A DNA stretch of 36,854 nucleotides from Bacteroidia bacterium (GTDB lineage: Bacteria; Bacteroidota; Bacteroidia; Flavobacteriales; Flavobacteriaceae). The notes under the pieces were generated by a model, which saw only the letters and a list, made by a program, of their open reading frames with translations, did no database searches and was not told the origin of the DNA. Positions within the stretch are counted from its first letter, which is position 1. Every line of letters starts with the position of its first letter. Location: the NCBI GenBank assembly GCA_030429955.1, contig JAUIGO010000028.1, positions 1 through 36,854 on the forward strand. The letters run 5' to 3'. Below are positions 25,061 through 33,524 of the stretch, in pieces. The position numbers were made by a program, and so were the translations under genes.

Positions 25061-27331
25061 ATGCATTACAAGAAAACACTCCTTTTTCTAGTTTTTATTA
25101 GTTTTTTATTCAACTGTAAGAACGAAGAAAAAATTAGTTCTGAAGTTTTAATAATTCCGCAACCATCTGAACAAACTATAAATAAAGGGTCGTTTACTTT
25201 AAACGCTTCAACTGGAATTCAATACGATGATGATTTTAAAATCTCAGCTGAATTTCTAAAATCTTACATTGAAGAAGGTAGCAATATAAAGTTAGTAGGT
25301 AGTAACGATATTTCATTCATTAAAGATGATACTTTAGCTGATGAAGGCTATTCACTTGAAATTCTTCCAAACACCATACAAATTAAAGCCAAAACCGACC
25401 AAGGTGCTTTTTACGCTGTACAATCTTTAAGACAGCTTTTACCTGTTGAATTTGAAAATGCTTCCTATTCTAAAGATAAAATTGTAATTCCGTTTGTAAC
25501 TATTAAAGATAAACCTAAATTCATCTATCGTGGCATGCACTTAGATGTTGCACGACATATGTTTTCAGTAGATTTTATCAAAAAATATATTGATGCCTTA
25601 GCCATGTTAAAAATGAACACCTTTCATTGGCATTTAACGGACGATCAAGGTTGGCGGATTGAAATAAAACAATACCCAAGATTACAAGAGGTTTCTGCCT
25701 ATAGAAATGAAACCTTAGTTGGACATTACAGCGACCAACCTCATCAATTTGATGGCAAAAAATATGGTGGTTTTTATACACAAGAAGAAATTAAAGAAGT
25801 GGTAGCTTATGCGCAAAGCCGTTTTGTAACGGTTATTCCTGAAATTGAAATGCCAGGTCATGCACAAGCTGCCATTGCTGCGTATCCAGAATTAGGTTGT
25901 ACAGGCGAACAAGTTAAGGTAGCCCAAAAATGGGGAGTTTTTGAAGATATTTTTTGCCCAAACCAAAAGACATTTGCGTTTTTAGAAGATGTTTTGGAGG
26001 AGGTTTTAGATCTATTTCCAAGTGAATACATCCATATTGGAGGCGATGAAGCTCCAAAAACAAGATGGAAAAATTGTGATCATTGTCAAGCTCTTATTAA
26101 AAAAGAAGGTCTAAAAGACGAACACGAGTTGCAGAGTTATTTTATTTCGAGAATTGAAGCTTATCTCAACAGTAAAGGCAGACAAATTATTGGTTGGGAC
26201 GAAATTCTGGAAGGCGGTTTGGCACCAAATGCTACTGTAATGTCATGGAGAGGTGTAACTGGCGCTGTTGAAGCAGCAAAACAACATCATAACGTAATTA
26301 TGACACCAACAAGTCACTGTTATTTTGATTATTATCAAAGTGAAAATGACGACGAACCTATTGCTATTGGTGGTTTTTTACCTTTAGAAAAAGTGTACAG
26401 TTTTAACCCTATTCCTGAGGAGCTTAACGAAGAGGAATCAAAATTTATACTCGGTGCACAAGGTAATATTTGGACTGAGTATATAAAAACCTCTGAGCAT
26501 GTTGAATATATGGCATTTCCACGCATATTTGCTATGAGTGAGGTTGTTTGGTCTAAACTGGAACATAAAAACTACGCTGATTTTGTAAAACGCGTGGAGA
26601 ACTTTCACAAAAGATTGGATGCTCTAAGCATTAATTATGCAAATCATCTTTATGAAATTGAAGGTGAGTTGCTTTCAGATGATAATGGATTGCGTTATCA
26701 ATTACAAACCTTAACCAATGGAAAAACCATTCGGTTTACTTTGGATGGCTCAGAGCCAACTGTAAATTCAGAAGCTTATACTAAACCTATTCCCATTACA
26801 GAGAGTGTCAGTATAAAAGCATCTGTATTTAATTCAGATAAAAAATTAGGAACTACATTTTCTCAGGATATTAATTTGCATAAAGCCGTTGGAAAAAAAA
26901 TTACAATAAACAAAGAACCTCATAAATCCTATCCTGGCAGTGGCGCTGAAGGACTTGTTAATGGCATCTCAGGAAGTGATTCACGTTATGGCGACAAAGA
27001 ATGGCTTGGATTTTGGGGAGAAGATATCGAAATCACCATTGATTTAGGGGAAGAAACAGAAATTAATTCCATTGAAACAAGATTTCATAATGGACAAGGT
27101 CAATGGATTTATGCTCCAAAATCAATTATATTTAGTTTTTCTGATGAAAAGCAACAATTTAGCATTGTTCCAAATCCTTCAGAAAAATCAATATTAGATT
27201 TAAAGATTCCCAAGAAACTGACTACAAGTTTTATTAAAATTAACGTTTATAATTACGGTATCATTCCAGAAGGTAAACAAGGTGCTGGTAATAAAGCTTG
27301 GACGTTTATTGATGAAATAATAGTGAACTAA
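25061..27331 (+). CDS. Beta-N-acetylhexosaminidase, GH20, lipoprotein
   Basis: This 756-residue protein has a lipoprotein signal with Cys19 (SFLFNC) followed by KNEEK, resembling the lipoprotein export signal that sends Bacteroidota lipoproteins to the cell surface. The GH20b N-terminal domain (about 30-155) precedes the catalytic barrel (about 158-500). That barrel carries HLTDDQGWR and the catalytic pair Asp329-Glu330 in HIGGDEAPKTRW. A CHB_HEX_C-type domain follows (about 545-610, FTLDGSEPT), then a discoidin/F5-F8-like carbohydrate-binding region to the C-terminus (DKEWLGFWG, VYNYG). It releases terminal GlcNAc or GalNAc from glycans. It is the first gene of an operon with cutC and a GH2 beta-mannosidase. 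Confidence 0.94.
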   Translation: MHYKKTLLFLVFISFLFNCKNEEKISSEVLIIPQPSEQTINKGSFTLNASTGIQYDDDFKISAEFLKSYIEEGSNIKLVGSNDISFIKDDTLADEGYSLEILPNTIQIKAKTDQGAFYAVQSLRQLLPVEFENASYSKDKIVIPFVTIKDKPKFIYRGMHLDVARHMFSVDFIKKYIDALAMLKMNTFHWHLTDDQGWRIEIKQYPRLQEVSAYRNETLVGHYSDQPHQFDGKKYGGFYTQEEIKEVVAYAQSRFVTVIPEIEMPGHAQAAIAAYPELGCTGEQVKVAQKWGVFEDIFCPNQKTFAFLEDVLEEVLDLFPSEYIHIGGDEAPKTRWKNCDHCQALIKKEGLKDEHELQSYFISRIEAYLNSKGRQIIGWDEILEGGLAPNATVMSWRGVTGAVEAAKQHHNVIMTPTSHCYFDYYQSENDDEPIAIGGFLPLEKVYSFNPIPEELNEEESKFILGAQGNIWTEYIKTSEHVEYMAFPRIFAMSEVVWSKLEHKNYADFVKRVENFHKRLDALSINYANHLYEIEGELLSDDNGLRYQLQTLTNGKTIRFTLDGSEPTVNSEAYTKPIPITESVSIKASVFNSDKKLGTTFSQDINLHKAVGKKITINKEPHKSYPGSGAEGLVNGISGSDSRYGDKEWLGFWGEDIEITIDLGEETEINSIETRFHNGQGQWIYAPKSIIFSFSDEKQQFSIVPNPSEKSILDLKIPKKLTTSFIKINVYNYGIIPEGKQGAGNKAWTFIDEIIVN

Positions 27332-27332
27332 A

Positions 27333-27422
27333 CGTCATTACGAGGAAGCATGACGACGTAATCTTTTAAAATGATAACCAATAATAAACAGATTGCCACG
27401 ACCTTAAGGTCTCGCAATGACA
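27333..27422. repeat. REP-like palindromic element between GH20 and cutC
   Basis: The left end CGTCATTACGAGG is mirrored by the right end CTCGCAATGAC (imperfect), and the inner AATCT (27360-27364) is mirrored by AGATT (27390-27394). This is the pattern of the GTCATTGCGAGG dispersed intergenic repeat that I recall from many Bacteroidota genomes. It fills almost the whole gap between the two genes and may fold in mRNA. Confidence 0.6.
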
Positions 27423-27429
27423 CTTAAAT

Positions 27430-28119
27430 ATGCTTTTAGAAATTTGTGCCAACTCCTATCAATCTGCTAAAAATGCTCAAGAAGCAGGATCTCATCGTGT
27501 TGAATTATGTCAAGAACTGTCTGTTGGTGGTGTGACACCAAGTTATGGTTTATTAAAACAAGTCACAGATACGCTTTCAATTCCAGTGTTTGTGTTAATT
27601 AGACCACGAAGTGGAAATTTTGTCTATACAGAAGAAGAGTTTGACATCATGAAACAAGACATTCAACTATGCAAAAATTTAGGTTGTGCTGGAATCGTTT
27701 CTGGTGTTTTAAATAAAGACAATACGATTGATATAGAAAGAACGAAAGCATTGATAGTGCTTTCAAGACCATTACAATTTACCTTTCATCGCGCTTTTGA
27801 TTGTGTAAAAAATTCTTTTGAAGCGTTAGAACAATTAATCGACTTAGGAGTTGATAGAGTATTAACCTCTGGCTTGGAAACCTCAGCTAAAAAAGGTTTA
27901 AACAACCTAAAACAATTACAAGAACAAGCCAATGGAAGGATAATCATTTTAGCAGGAAGTGGTGTTACCTTTGAAAATGCGAAACTATTTAAAGAAACTG
28001 GCTTGAAAGAAATTCACGCGTCTGCTTCATCGACAACAGAAAGTGATGGCTCATTATTTTCAACACCTCTTACCTATTCTGATACAAAAAAAATTAAAGC
28101 CATTTTAGATGCGATATAG
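27430..28119 (+). CDS. cutC: CutC family protein
   Basis: This 229-residue single-domain TIM barrel is typical of CutC. Recognisable blocks are LLEICANSYQSAKNAQEAG, the HRVELCQELSVGGVTPSYGL segment, VLIRPRSGNFVYTEEEF, FTFHRAFDCV, RVLTSGLETSA and IILAGSGVTFENA near the phosphate-type site. The family was named for copper homeostasis in E. coli, but that role is disputed. Here it lies between two glycoside hydrolases and overlaps the beta-mannosidase start by 11 bp, which points to sugar metabolism (inference). There is no signal peptide, so it is cytosolic. Confidence 0.92.
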   Translation: MLLEICANSYQSAKNAQEAGSHRVELCQELSVGGVTPSYGLLKQVTDTLSIPVFVLIRPRSGNFVYTEEEFDIMKQDIQLCKNLGCAGIVSGVLNKDNTIDIERTKALIVLSRPLQFTFHRAFDCVKNSFEALEQLIDLGVDRVLTSGLETSAKKGLNNLKQLQEQANGRIIILAGSGVTFENAKLFKETGLKEIHASASSTTESDGSLFSTPLTYSDTKKIKAILDAI

Positions 28120-30595
28120 TCTGTTACTTTTAATTCTCGTTTGTTGGAGTTGTCAAACCAAACATGATGTACCACAAACTACTGAGTTACATAACAATTG
28201 GGAATTTAAAAAAATAACTGACTCCAATTGGAATCCTGCTACTGTTCCTGGAAATGTACATTCCGATTTATTAGAAAATAACCTTATTGAAAATCCGTTT
28301 ATTAGCGATAACGAACATGATTTACAATGGATTTCGGAAACCGATTGGGAATATAAAACCAATTTTTCATTAGACAATAAAACACTTCAAAAGCAAAATA
28401 TAGAACTTCATTTTGAAGGCCTAGATACTTACGCATCTGTTTACCTAAATGATAGTTTGATTTTAAAAACCAACAATGCTTTTCGTGAATTTCAAGTCAA
28501 TGTAAAACAATTATTAAAACCTGAAAACACATTACGAATTTTATTCGAAAACACAACGAAATTTGAAGAACAAGCTAAAGCAAAATTGGGTTATACCTTG
28601 CCAGAAGGCAATCGTATTTTTACCAGAAAAGCACAGTTTCAATACGGTTGGGATTGGGGACCAAAATTAAATACTAGCGGAATTTGGCGACCTGTAAAAT
28701 TAGTGACTTGGAATGATTATAAAATTGAAAACATTTACGTAAAACAACAAGAGCTTACGGAATCCAACGCTAAACTTCAAGTTCAAATCCAAAATAAAGC
28801 GCAACTTGACAAGGAGTTGGTTTACAATGTCTATGTAAATGATTCTTTAGTCATACAACAATTAGAAATTAGCAACCAGAAATCAGCAATCAATTTTGAA
28901 ATTAAAAATCCTAAACGTTGGTGGCCACATAATTTAGGAGACCCTTATTTATATGACATTAAAGTTGTTGTAAAGAATGATAAAAAGATTTTAGATAGTA
29001 TCTCCACAAAAATAGGCTTACGAACTATTGAGCTTGTCACCGAAAAAGATAGCGTAGGCGAATCCTTTTATTTTAAAGTCAATGATATCCCTGTGTATGC
29101 AAAAGGAGCCAATTATATTCCACAAAACTCGATGCAAAACAAAGTCACGGAAGCTTATTACGAAACATTACTTGATGATGTTGTTGATGCTAACATGAAT
29201 ATGCTACGTGTTTGGGGAGGAGGCATTTATGAAAACGATATTTTTTATGAGTTGTGTGATGAAAAAGGTATCTTCGTTTGGCAAGATTTTATGTTTGCTT
29301 GTGCCATGTATCCTGGCGATGAAGCATTTTTAAATAATGTACAACAAGAGGCCATTGACAATGTAAAACGCTTACGAAATCATGCAAGTATTGCGCTTTG
29401 GTGTGGCAATAATGAAAATAGTGAAGGTTGGCATCGTTGGGGTTGGCAAGATGGTCGCTCAGAATCTGAGAAAGAAGAGATATGGAGCAACTATTTAAAA
29501 GTATTCGATTCTATTTTACCAAATACAGTTGCCAATTTAACTAACACAGATTATTGGGAATCATCTCCAAAATATGGACGTGGCAATCCTAAATACGAAT
29601 TTGAAGGTGATGCTCACGATTGGTGGATTTGGCATGATGGGTATCCTTTTGAGCATTTGCAGGAAAGAGTGCCAAGATTTATGAGTGAATTTGGAATGCA
29701 ATCCTTTCCAAGTTATGAGGTGATAAATTATATCAACCAAAGTGATTCCTTAGAGATGACTTCAGAAGGCTTTAAAAATCATCAAAAGCATGTTCGAGGA
29801 TTTGAGTTGATTGATGAATATATGCAGCGTGATTTTCCTGTTCCAAATAGTCACACTGAGCGTAGTCGAAGTGCTGAAGATTACGTGTACATGAGTCAGG
29901 TAGTTCAAGCCTATGGTATTAGCAAAGGACTTGAAGCACAACGTAGAGCTAAACCTTATAATATGGGAACTTTGTTTTGGCAGCTCAACGATTGTTGGCC
30001 ATCCATTTCATGGTCTAGCATTGACTTTTTTGGCAATTGGAAAGCGTTACATTACAAGGCTAAAAAGAGTTTTGAGAATGTGTTAGTCTCTTCAACGATT
30101 GAAGATAATGTGCTTAAAACATTTATTATCAATGATAATTTGGATATAGCACATTTAGGTTTGGGAATTCAAATAATAGATTTTAGTGGAAATATAATTT
30201 GGGGAACATCAAAAGAAATTAGTTGTGATACTAATTCAAGTGTTCAAATCAATGAAATAGATTTAAGCTCTATAGATTTTGACAAATCAAATTCAGTTCT
30301 AGTTATTTCAAATAAAAGTAAAAGGTGGCTTTATTATATGTCAAAACCTAAAGATTTAAAACTTCAACAAGAAGAAATAACTCAAGAAATAATTAAAACC
30401 TCATCTGGATTCAACATCAAACTATCGAGTACAACCTTGCAAAAAGATGTGTTTCTTTTTACTAGAGTAAAAGGACATTTTAGTGATAATTTTTTCGATT
30501 TACTTCCTAATGAATCTAGAGAAATTGAACTGGAAACTGACGCTAAAGTTTTAGATGACTTAAGGATTAAAACGTTGAACCAGTTTATAAACTAA
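28109..30595 (+). CDS. Beta-mannosidase, GH2, lipoprotein
   Basis: This 828-residue protein has signal MRYSLLLLILVCWSC with lipidated Cys15. A sugar-binding jelly roll (about 22-195, with NWEFKKITDSNWNPATVPGN), an immunoglobulin-like domain and the catalytic barrel follow. NMLRVWGGGIYENDIFYELC and WQDFMFACAMYPGDE are typical of the beta-mannosidase branch of GH2. The acid/base is Glu436 (WCGNNEN) and the nucleophile Glu527 (MSEFGMQ). It should cleave terminal beta-1,4-mannose, for example Man-beta-GlcNAc from N-glycan cores. A dispersed repeat encodes TERSRS at residues 583-588 in frame. Its last 4 bases overlap the end of the convergent LOG-family gene. Confidence 0.93.
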   Translation: MRYSLLLLILVCWSCQTKHDVPQTTELHNNWEFKKITDSNWNPATVPGNVHSDLLENNLIENPFISDNEHDLQWISETDWEYKTNFSLDNKTLQKQNIELHFEGLDTYASVYLNDSLILKTNNAFREFQVNVKQLLKPENTLRILFENTTKFEEQAKAKLGYTLPEGNRIFTRKAQFQYGWDWGPKLNTSGIWRPVKLVTWNDYKIENIYVKQQELTESNAKLQVQIQNKAQLDKELVYNVYVNDSLVIQQLEISNQKSAINFEIKNPKRWWPHNLGDPYLYDIKVVVKNDKKILDSISTKIGLRTIELVTEKDSVGESFYFKVNDIPVYAKGANYIPQNSMQNKVTEAYYETLLDDVVDANMNMLRVWGGGIYENDIFYELCDEKGIFVWQDFMFACAMYPGDEAFLNNVQQEAIDNVKRLRNHASIALWCGNNENSEGWHRWGWQDGRSESEKEEIWSNYLKVFDSILPNTVANLTNTDYWESSPKYGRGNPKYEFEGDAHDWWIWHDGYPFEHLQERVPRFMSEFGMQSFPSYEVINYINQSDSLEMTSEGFKNHQKHVRGFELIDEYMQRDFPVPNSHTERSRSAEDYVYMSQVVQAYGISKGLEAQRRAKPYNMGTLFWQLNDCWPSISWSSIDFFGNWKALHYKAKKSFENVLVSSTIEDNVLKTFIINDNLDIAHLGLGIQIIDFSGNIIWGTSKEISCDTNSSVQINEIDLSSIDFDKSNSVLVISNKSKRWLYYMSKPKDLKLQQEEITQEIIKTSSGFNIKLSSTTLQKDVFLFTRVKGHFSDNFFDLLPNESREIELETDAKVLDDLRIKTLNQFIN
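29854..29873. repeat. Short dispersed repeat inside the beta-mannosidase coding sequence
   Basis: The 20-bp CACTGAGCGTAGTCGAAGTG matches, from memory, a repeat unit scattered between genes in many Flavobacteriia. Here it is read in frame as TERSRS and lies between the PVPNS and EDYVYMSQ segments of the enzyme, close to a surface loop of the barrel. Confidence 0.55.
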
Positions 30596-31185
30596 GTCCT
30601 GTCCTCTTTTAACCATTTTGGTACATCCTGTGGTTTAAAGTTCCGCATTTTATCAAGCAACCTGTTAATATCGTTATTAACAATCAATAGCTCAAAATTT
30701 TCCATTTTTAGGAGTCCTTTGGCAACCATGGTTTCTAGCATGCTTATCAAATCATCATAAAATCCGTTGATGTTTAATAAACCAATAGGTTTTTGATGCA
30801 AGCCTAATTGTGCCCAAGTAATAATTTCAAACAACTCTTCTAAAGTCCCAAAACCGCCTGGAAGCGTAATGAACCCGTCCGACAGCTCATGCATTTTTAG
30901 TTTACGTTCGTGCATATTCTCAGTGGTTATTAGTTCTGTCAACCCTAAATGCACGACTTCTTTTAGCTTTAAAAATTCAGGGATGACACCAATAACTTTT
31001 CCATGATTATCCAAAGACGCTTTGGCAATTTTTCCCATAATGCCAATTTTTGCAGCACCATAGACTAATGTTATGTTTTCATTAGCTAAAGTTTTTCCTA
31101 ATGCTTCAGCTTCAGAAATTATTTTAGTATCATTTCCTTCACTACTCGCACAAAATACAGCTATAGCTTTTAAATCATTCATCAT
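30592..31185 (-). CDS. LOG family protein (TIGR00730; cytokinin riboside 5'-monophosphate phosphoribohydrolase-like)
   Basis: This 197-residue Rossmann-fold protein has the family motif PGGFGTLEELFE with the downstream TWAQLGLHQKPIGLLN, plus LVYGAAKIGIMGKIA near residue 40 and an early VFCASSEGND. Proteins of this family cleave nucleoside 5'-monophosphates to base and ribose 5-phosphate; the substrate here is unknown. Two ATGs (31185, 31182) overlap the prmC stop in an ATGA-like junction, indicating translational coupling. Its stop overlaps the convergent beta-mannosidase stop. Confidence 0.9.
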   Translation of the reverse strand: MMNDLKAIAVFCASSEGNDTKIISEAEALGKTLANENITLVYGAAKIGIMGKIAKASLDNHGKVIGVIPEFLKLKEVVHLGLTELITTENMHERKLKMHELSDGFITLPGGFGTLEELFEIITWAQLGLHQKPIGLLNINGFYDDLISMLETMVAKGLLKMENFELLIVNNDINRLLDKMRNFKPQDVPKWLKEDRT

Positions 31186-32027
31186 TTTATGGCTTTGATC
31201 ATTCTATCTTTTTCAAAGATATCCATTTTTAGCTCAATATTATTAAAACTGTTATTAGCCAACAACTCTTTAGTTCGCTCTCCTAAATTTTCATTGATTT
31301 CAAAATACAACTGGCCATTTGGCTTCAGTATGCTTTCAGAAATTTCAGTTATTTTTCTGTAAAACAACAAAGCATCGTCATCTTTAACAAATAATGCCAA
31401 ATGAGGCTCATGGTTCAGCACATTGGCACTCATGGCTTCTTTTTCCAATTCTCTCACATAAGGCGGATTCGAAACAATGACATCAAACTGCATGTCTCCT
31501 AAATCAACATCTAAAATATCGGCTTCAATAAATTCAACCTCTACTTCATTATTGGTGGCATTAACCTTAGCTAGTTTTAAAGCGTCCTCAGAAATATCCA
31601 ACGCATAAATTTTTGCTGTTGGTAAATGTTTAGCTAAAGTTACAGCAATGCAACCGCTTCCTGTACCTATATCTAGAATGGAAATGTCTTGTTTATCTTT
31701 ACTATCATCAATAATCCAACCAACCAATTCTTCGGTTTCAGGGCGTGGAATTAATACGTAAGGATTTACTTGAAATAACAATCCGTAGAATTCTGTATTT
31801 CCCAAAATGTATTGAATAGGCTCGTAATTTTTAAGTCTAGTAATTGCTTTTTGGAACTTTTCATGTTTTTTTCCAGAAACAACCGAATATAAATTCTGAG
31901 AAATGTTAATGCGTTTCATGTTGAGAATATCTTCAGAAAGCAAATTGAAAAACGACTCAACTTCAGTTTCAGGATAGTATCCTATAAGTTCATCATTAAA
32001 AAAGGTACGCAGAGATTTTAATATCAT
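31182..32027 (-). CDS. prmC: Release factor glutamine N5-methyltransferase
   Basis: From ATG 32027 this gives 281 residues. An upstream ATG (32057) lies inside the GNAT gene and adds ten non-conserved residues, whereas 32027 forms an ATGA overlap with the GNAT stop. The N-terminal helical domain (about 1-75) is followed by the SAM-binding fold: ILDIGTGSGCIAVTLA (motif I), YALDISEDAL, and the catalytic substrate motif NPPY in VSNPPYVRE, where the target Gln binds. It methylates the GGQ motif of RF1 and RF2. Confidence 0.93.
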   Translation of the reverse strand: MILKSLRTFFNDELIGYYPETEVESFFNLLSEDILNMKRINISQNLYSVVSGKKHEKFQKAITRLKNYEPIQYILGNTEFYGLLFQVNPYVLIPRPETEELVGWIIDDSKDKQDISILDIGTGSGCIAVTLAKHLPTAKIYALDISEDALKLAKVNATNNEVEVEFIEADILDVDLGDMQFDVIVSNPPYVRELEKEAMSANVLNHEPHLALFVKDDDALLFYRKITEISESILKPNGQLYFEINENLGERTKELLANNSFNNIELKMDIFEKDRMIKAIK

Positions 32028-32503
32028 AATAGTTCTTTTAGCATATACACACCACAAATAGTGTGTCCTGTATTTCCTAGAGGTTGATTAAGGTGTTTAA
32101 ATCCATTATTCTCATATAATTGAATTGCAGATTTAAGCTGTGAAGCTGATTCTAAATAACAAAATTTATAACCGAATTCTTTTGCTACTTCTATGCACTT
32201 ATCAAACATTTTTTTTCCATAACCTTTACCTCGAGCATCAGGATGAAAATACATTTTTTGCAATTCGCAAGTGTCTTTTGCTGCGCCTTTAAGTTGCTTT
32301 ACTCCTCCTCCACCTAATACTTTTCCGTGGTCCTCCAAAACATAATAAATAGCTCTTTCTTCTTGAAATCCTTCAAACATCTGCTTAACATCAGCATCTT
32401 CAAGTGACGAGCCAACTGTTGGTAAACTAAACTCGTTAAAGCAATCAGTCATAATAACTTCTATAGACAGATTATCTTTAGGTTGAATTTCTCTAATAAT
32501 CAT
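32024..32503 (-). CDS. GNAT family N-acetyltransferase
   Basis: This 159-residue protein has the acetyl-CoA pyrophosphate-binding motif in DARGKGYGKKMFD (about residues 90-102) and the C-terminal LYENNGFKHL block usual for GNATs. Substrate is not predictable; small-molecule amines or amino-acid derivatives are typical. It is the first gene of the GNAT-prmC-LOG block, and its stop overlaps the prmC start by four bases. Its ATG (32503) and the ribD start are divergent, 37 bp apart. Confidence 0.88.
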   Translation of the reverse strand: MIIREIQPKDNLSIEVIMTDCFNEFSLPTVGSSLEDADVKQMFEGFQEERAIYYVLEDHGKVLGGGGVKQLKGAAKDTCELQKMYFHPDARGKGYGKKMFDKCIEVAKEFGYKFCYLESASQLKSAIQLYENNGFKHLNQPLGNTGHTICGVYMLKELL

Positions 32504-32528
32504 GTTATAATTACCGATTTTTTAATCT

Positions 32529-32536
32529 TACTTTTG
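32529..32536 (+). promoter_or_regulatory. Putative -7 box (TACTTTTG) of ribD
   Basis: This exact TAnnTTTG match ends 4 nt before the GTG at 32541, predicting a leader of about 1 nt. No -33 element is visible. Confidence 0.4.
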
Positions 32537-32540
32537 TCAG

Positions 32541-33524
32541 GTGAAGATACACGAAAAATATATATCTCGCTGCATAGACATTGCTAAAAATGGATTAGGT
32601 ACTACAGCACCAAATCCTATGGTTGGTTGTGTCATTGTTCACGCCTCAAAAATTATTGGTGAAGGTTTTACAAGTCCTTATGGTGGCGCTCATGCCGAAG
32701 TAAATGCCATTAACTCAGTTAATGATACTTCGCTCTTAAAAGAAGCTACTTTATATGTCACCTTAGAGCCTTGCTCACATTATGGAAAAACACCACCTTG
32801 TAGTAACCTTATTATAGAAAAAGAAATTCCAAATGTTGTAATTGGCTGTATAGATGATAACGTTAAGGTTGCAGGTCAAGGTATTGCTAAATTGCGAGCG
32901 GCTGGCTGCAATGTGACTGTTGAAGTTTTAGTTGATGAATGTAAAGAACATCACAAACGTTTTTTTACCTTTCACAATAAAAAACGTCCTTACATCATTT
33001 TAAAATGGGCTGAAACTGCTGATGGTTTTATTGCTCCATCACATAAAAAAGAGCAGCAACCAGTTTGGATTACAAATCAATACTCCAGACAATTAGTCCA
33101 TAAATGGCGAGCAGAAGAGCAAGCAATTCTTATTGGAACAAATACTGTTTTAGACGATAATCCTAGCTTAACTACAAGAGATTGGGAAGGAAAACATCCA
33201 ATTAGAATAGTACTTGATAAAAACGAAACACTTTCTAAAGATTTTAAAGTCTTTGACTACAAAGCGGAAACGATATTAATTAGAGAAACTTCTGCTGAAA
33301 CCATTTGTGATTCACTATTTGAAGCCAACATAAATTCTGTTATTGTTGAAGGTGGCGCCAAAACACTTCAACTTTTTATTAAATCTGGTCTTTGGGATGA
33401 AGCGAGAGTCTTTATAGGTAAATCTGTTTTCAAAGAAGGCATAAAAGCTCCACTTTTTACAAGGAATTTGATTTCAGAAAAACAAATACTTGATGATACA
33501 TTAAAAATATATGTCAATAATTAA
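32541..33524 (+). CDS. ribD: Bifunctional diaminohydroxyphosphoribosylaminopyrimidine deaminase/5-amino-6-(5-phosphoribosylamino)uracil reductase
   Basis: This 327-residue protein performs two successive steps of riboflavin synthesis. The deaminase half (about 1-145) has the zinc site: HAE (51-53) with Cys78 and Cys87 in PCSHYGKTPPC. The reductase half (about 150-327) has PYIILKWAETADGFIA, the IGTNTVLDDNPSLTTR region and SVIVEGGAKTL near the NADPH site. The start is GTG (32541); no ATG fits the standard N-terminus. It overlaps the HAD gene by 14 bp and heads a four-gene coupled group. Confidence 0.95.
   Translation: MKIHEKYISRCIDIAKNGLGTTAPNPMVGCVIVHASKIIGEGFTSPYGGAHAEVNAINSVNDTSLLKEATLYVTLEPCSHYGKTPPCSNLIIEKEIPNVVIGCIDDNVKVAGQGIAKLRAAGCNVTVEVLVDECKEHHKRFFTFHNKKRPYIILKWAETADGFIAPSHKKEQQPVWITNQYSRQLVHKWRAEEQAILIGTNTVLDDNPSLTTRDWEGKHPIRIVLDKNETLSKDFKVFDYKAETILIRETSAETICDSLFEANINSVIVEGGAKTLQLFIKSGLWDEARVFIGKSVFKEGIKAPLFTRNLISEKQILDDTLKIYVNN

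Noticed and set aside
32028-32057. Ten-residue N-terminal extension of PrmC (start at 32057)
   Set aside because: It lies inside the GNAT gene and is not typical of PrmC; the ATG at 32027 forms an ATGA overlap with the GNAT stop.
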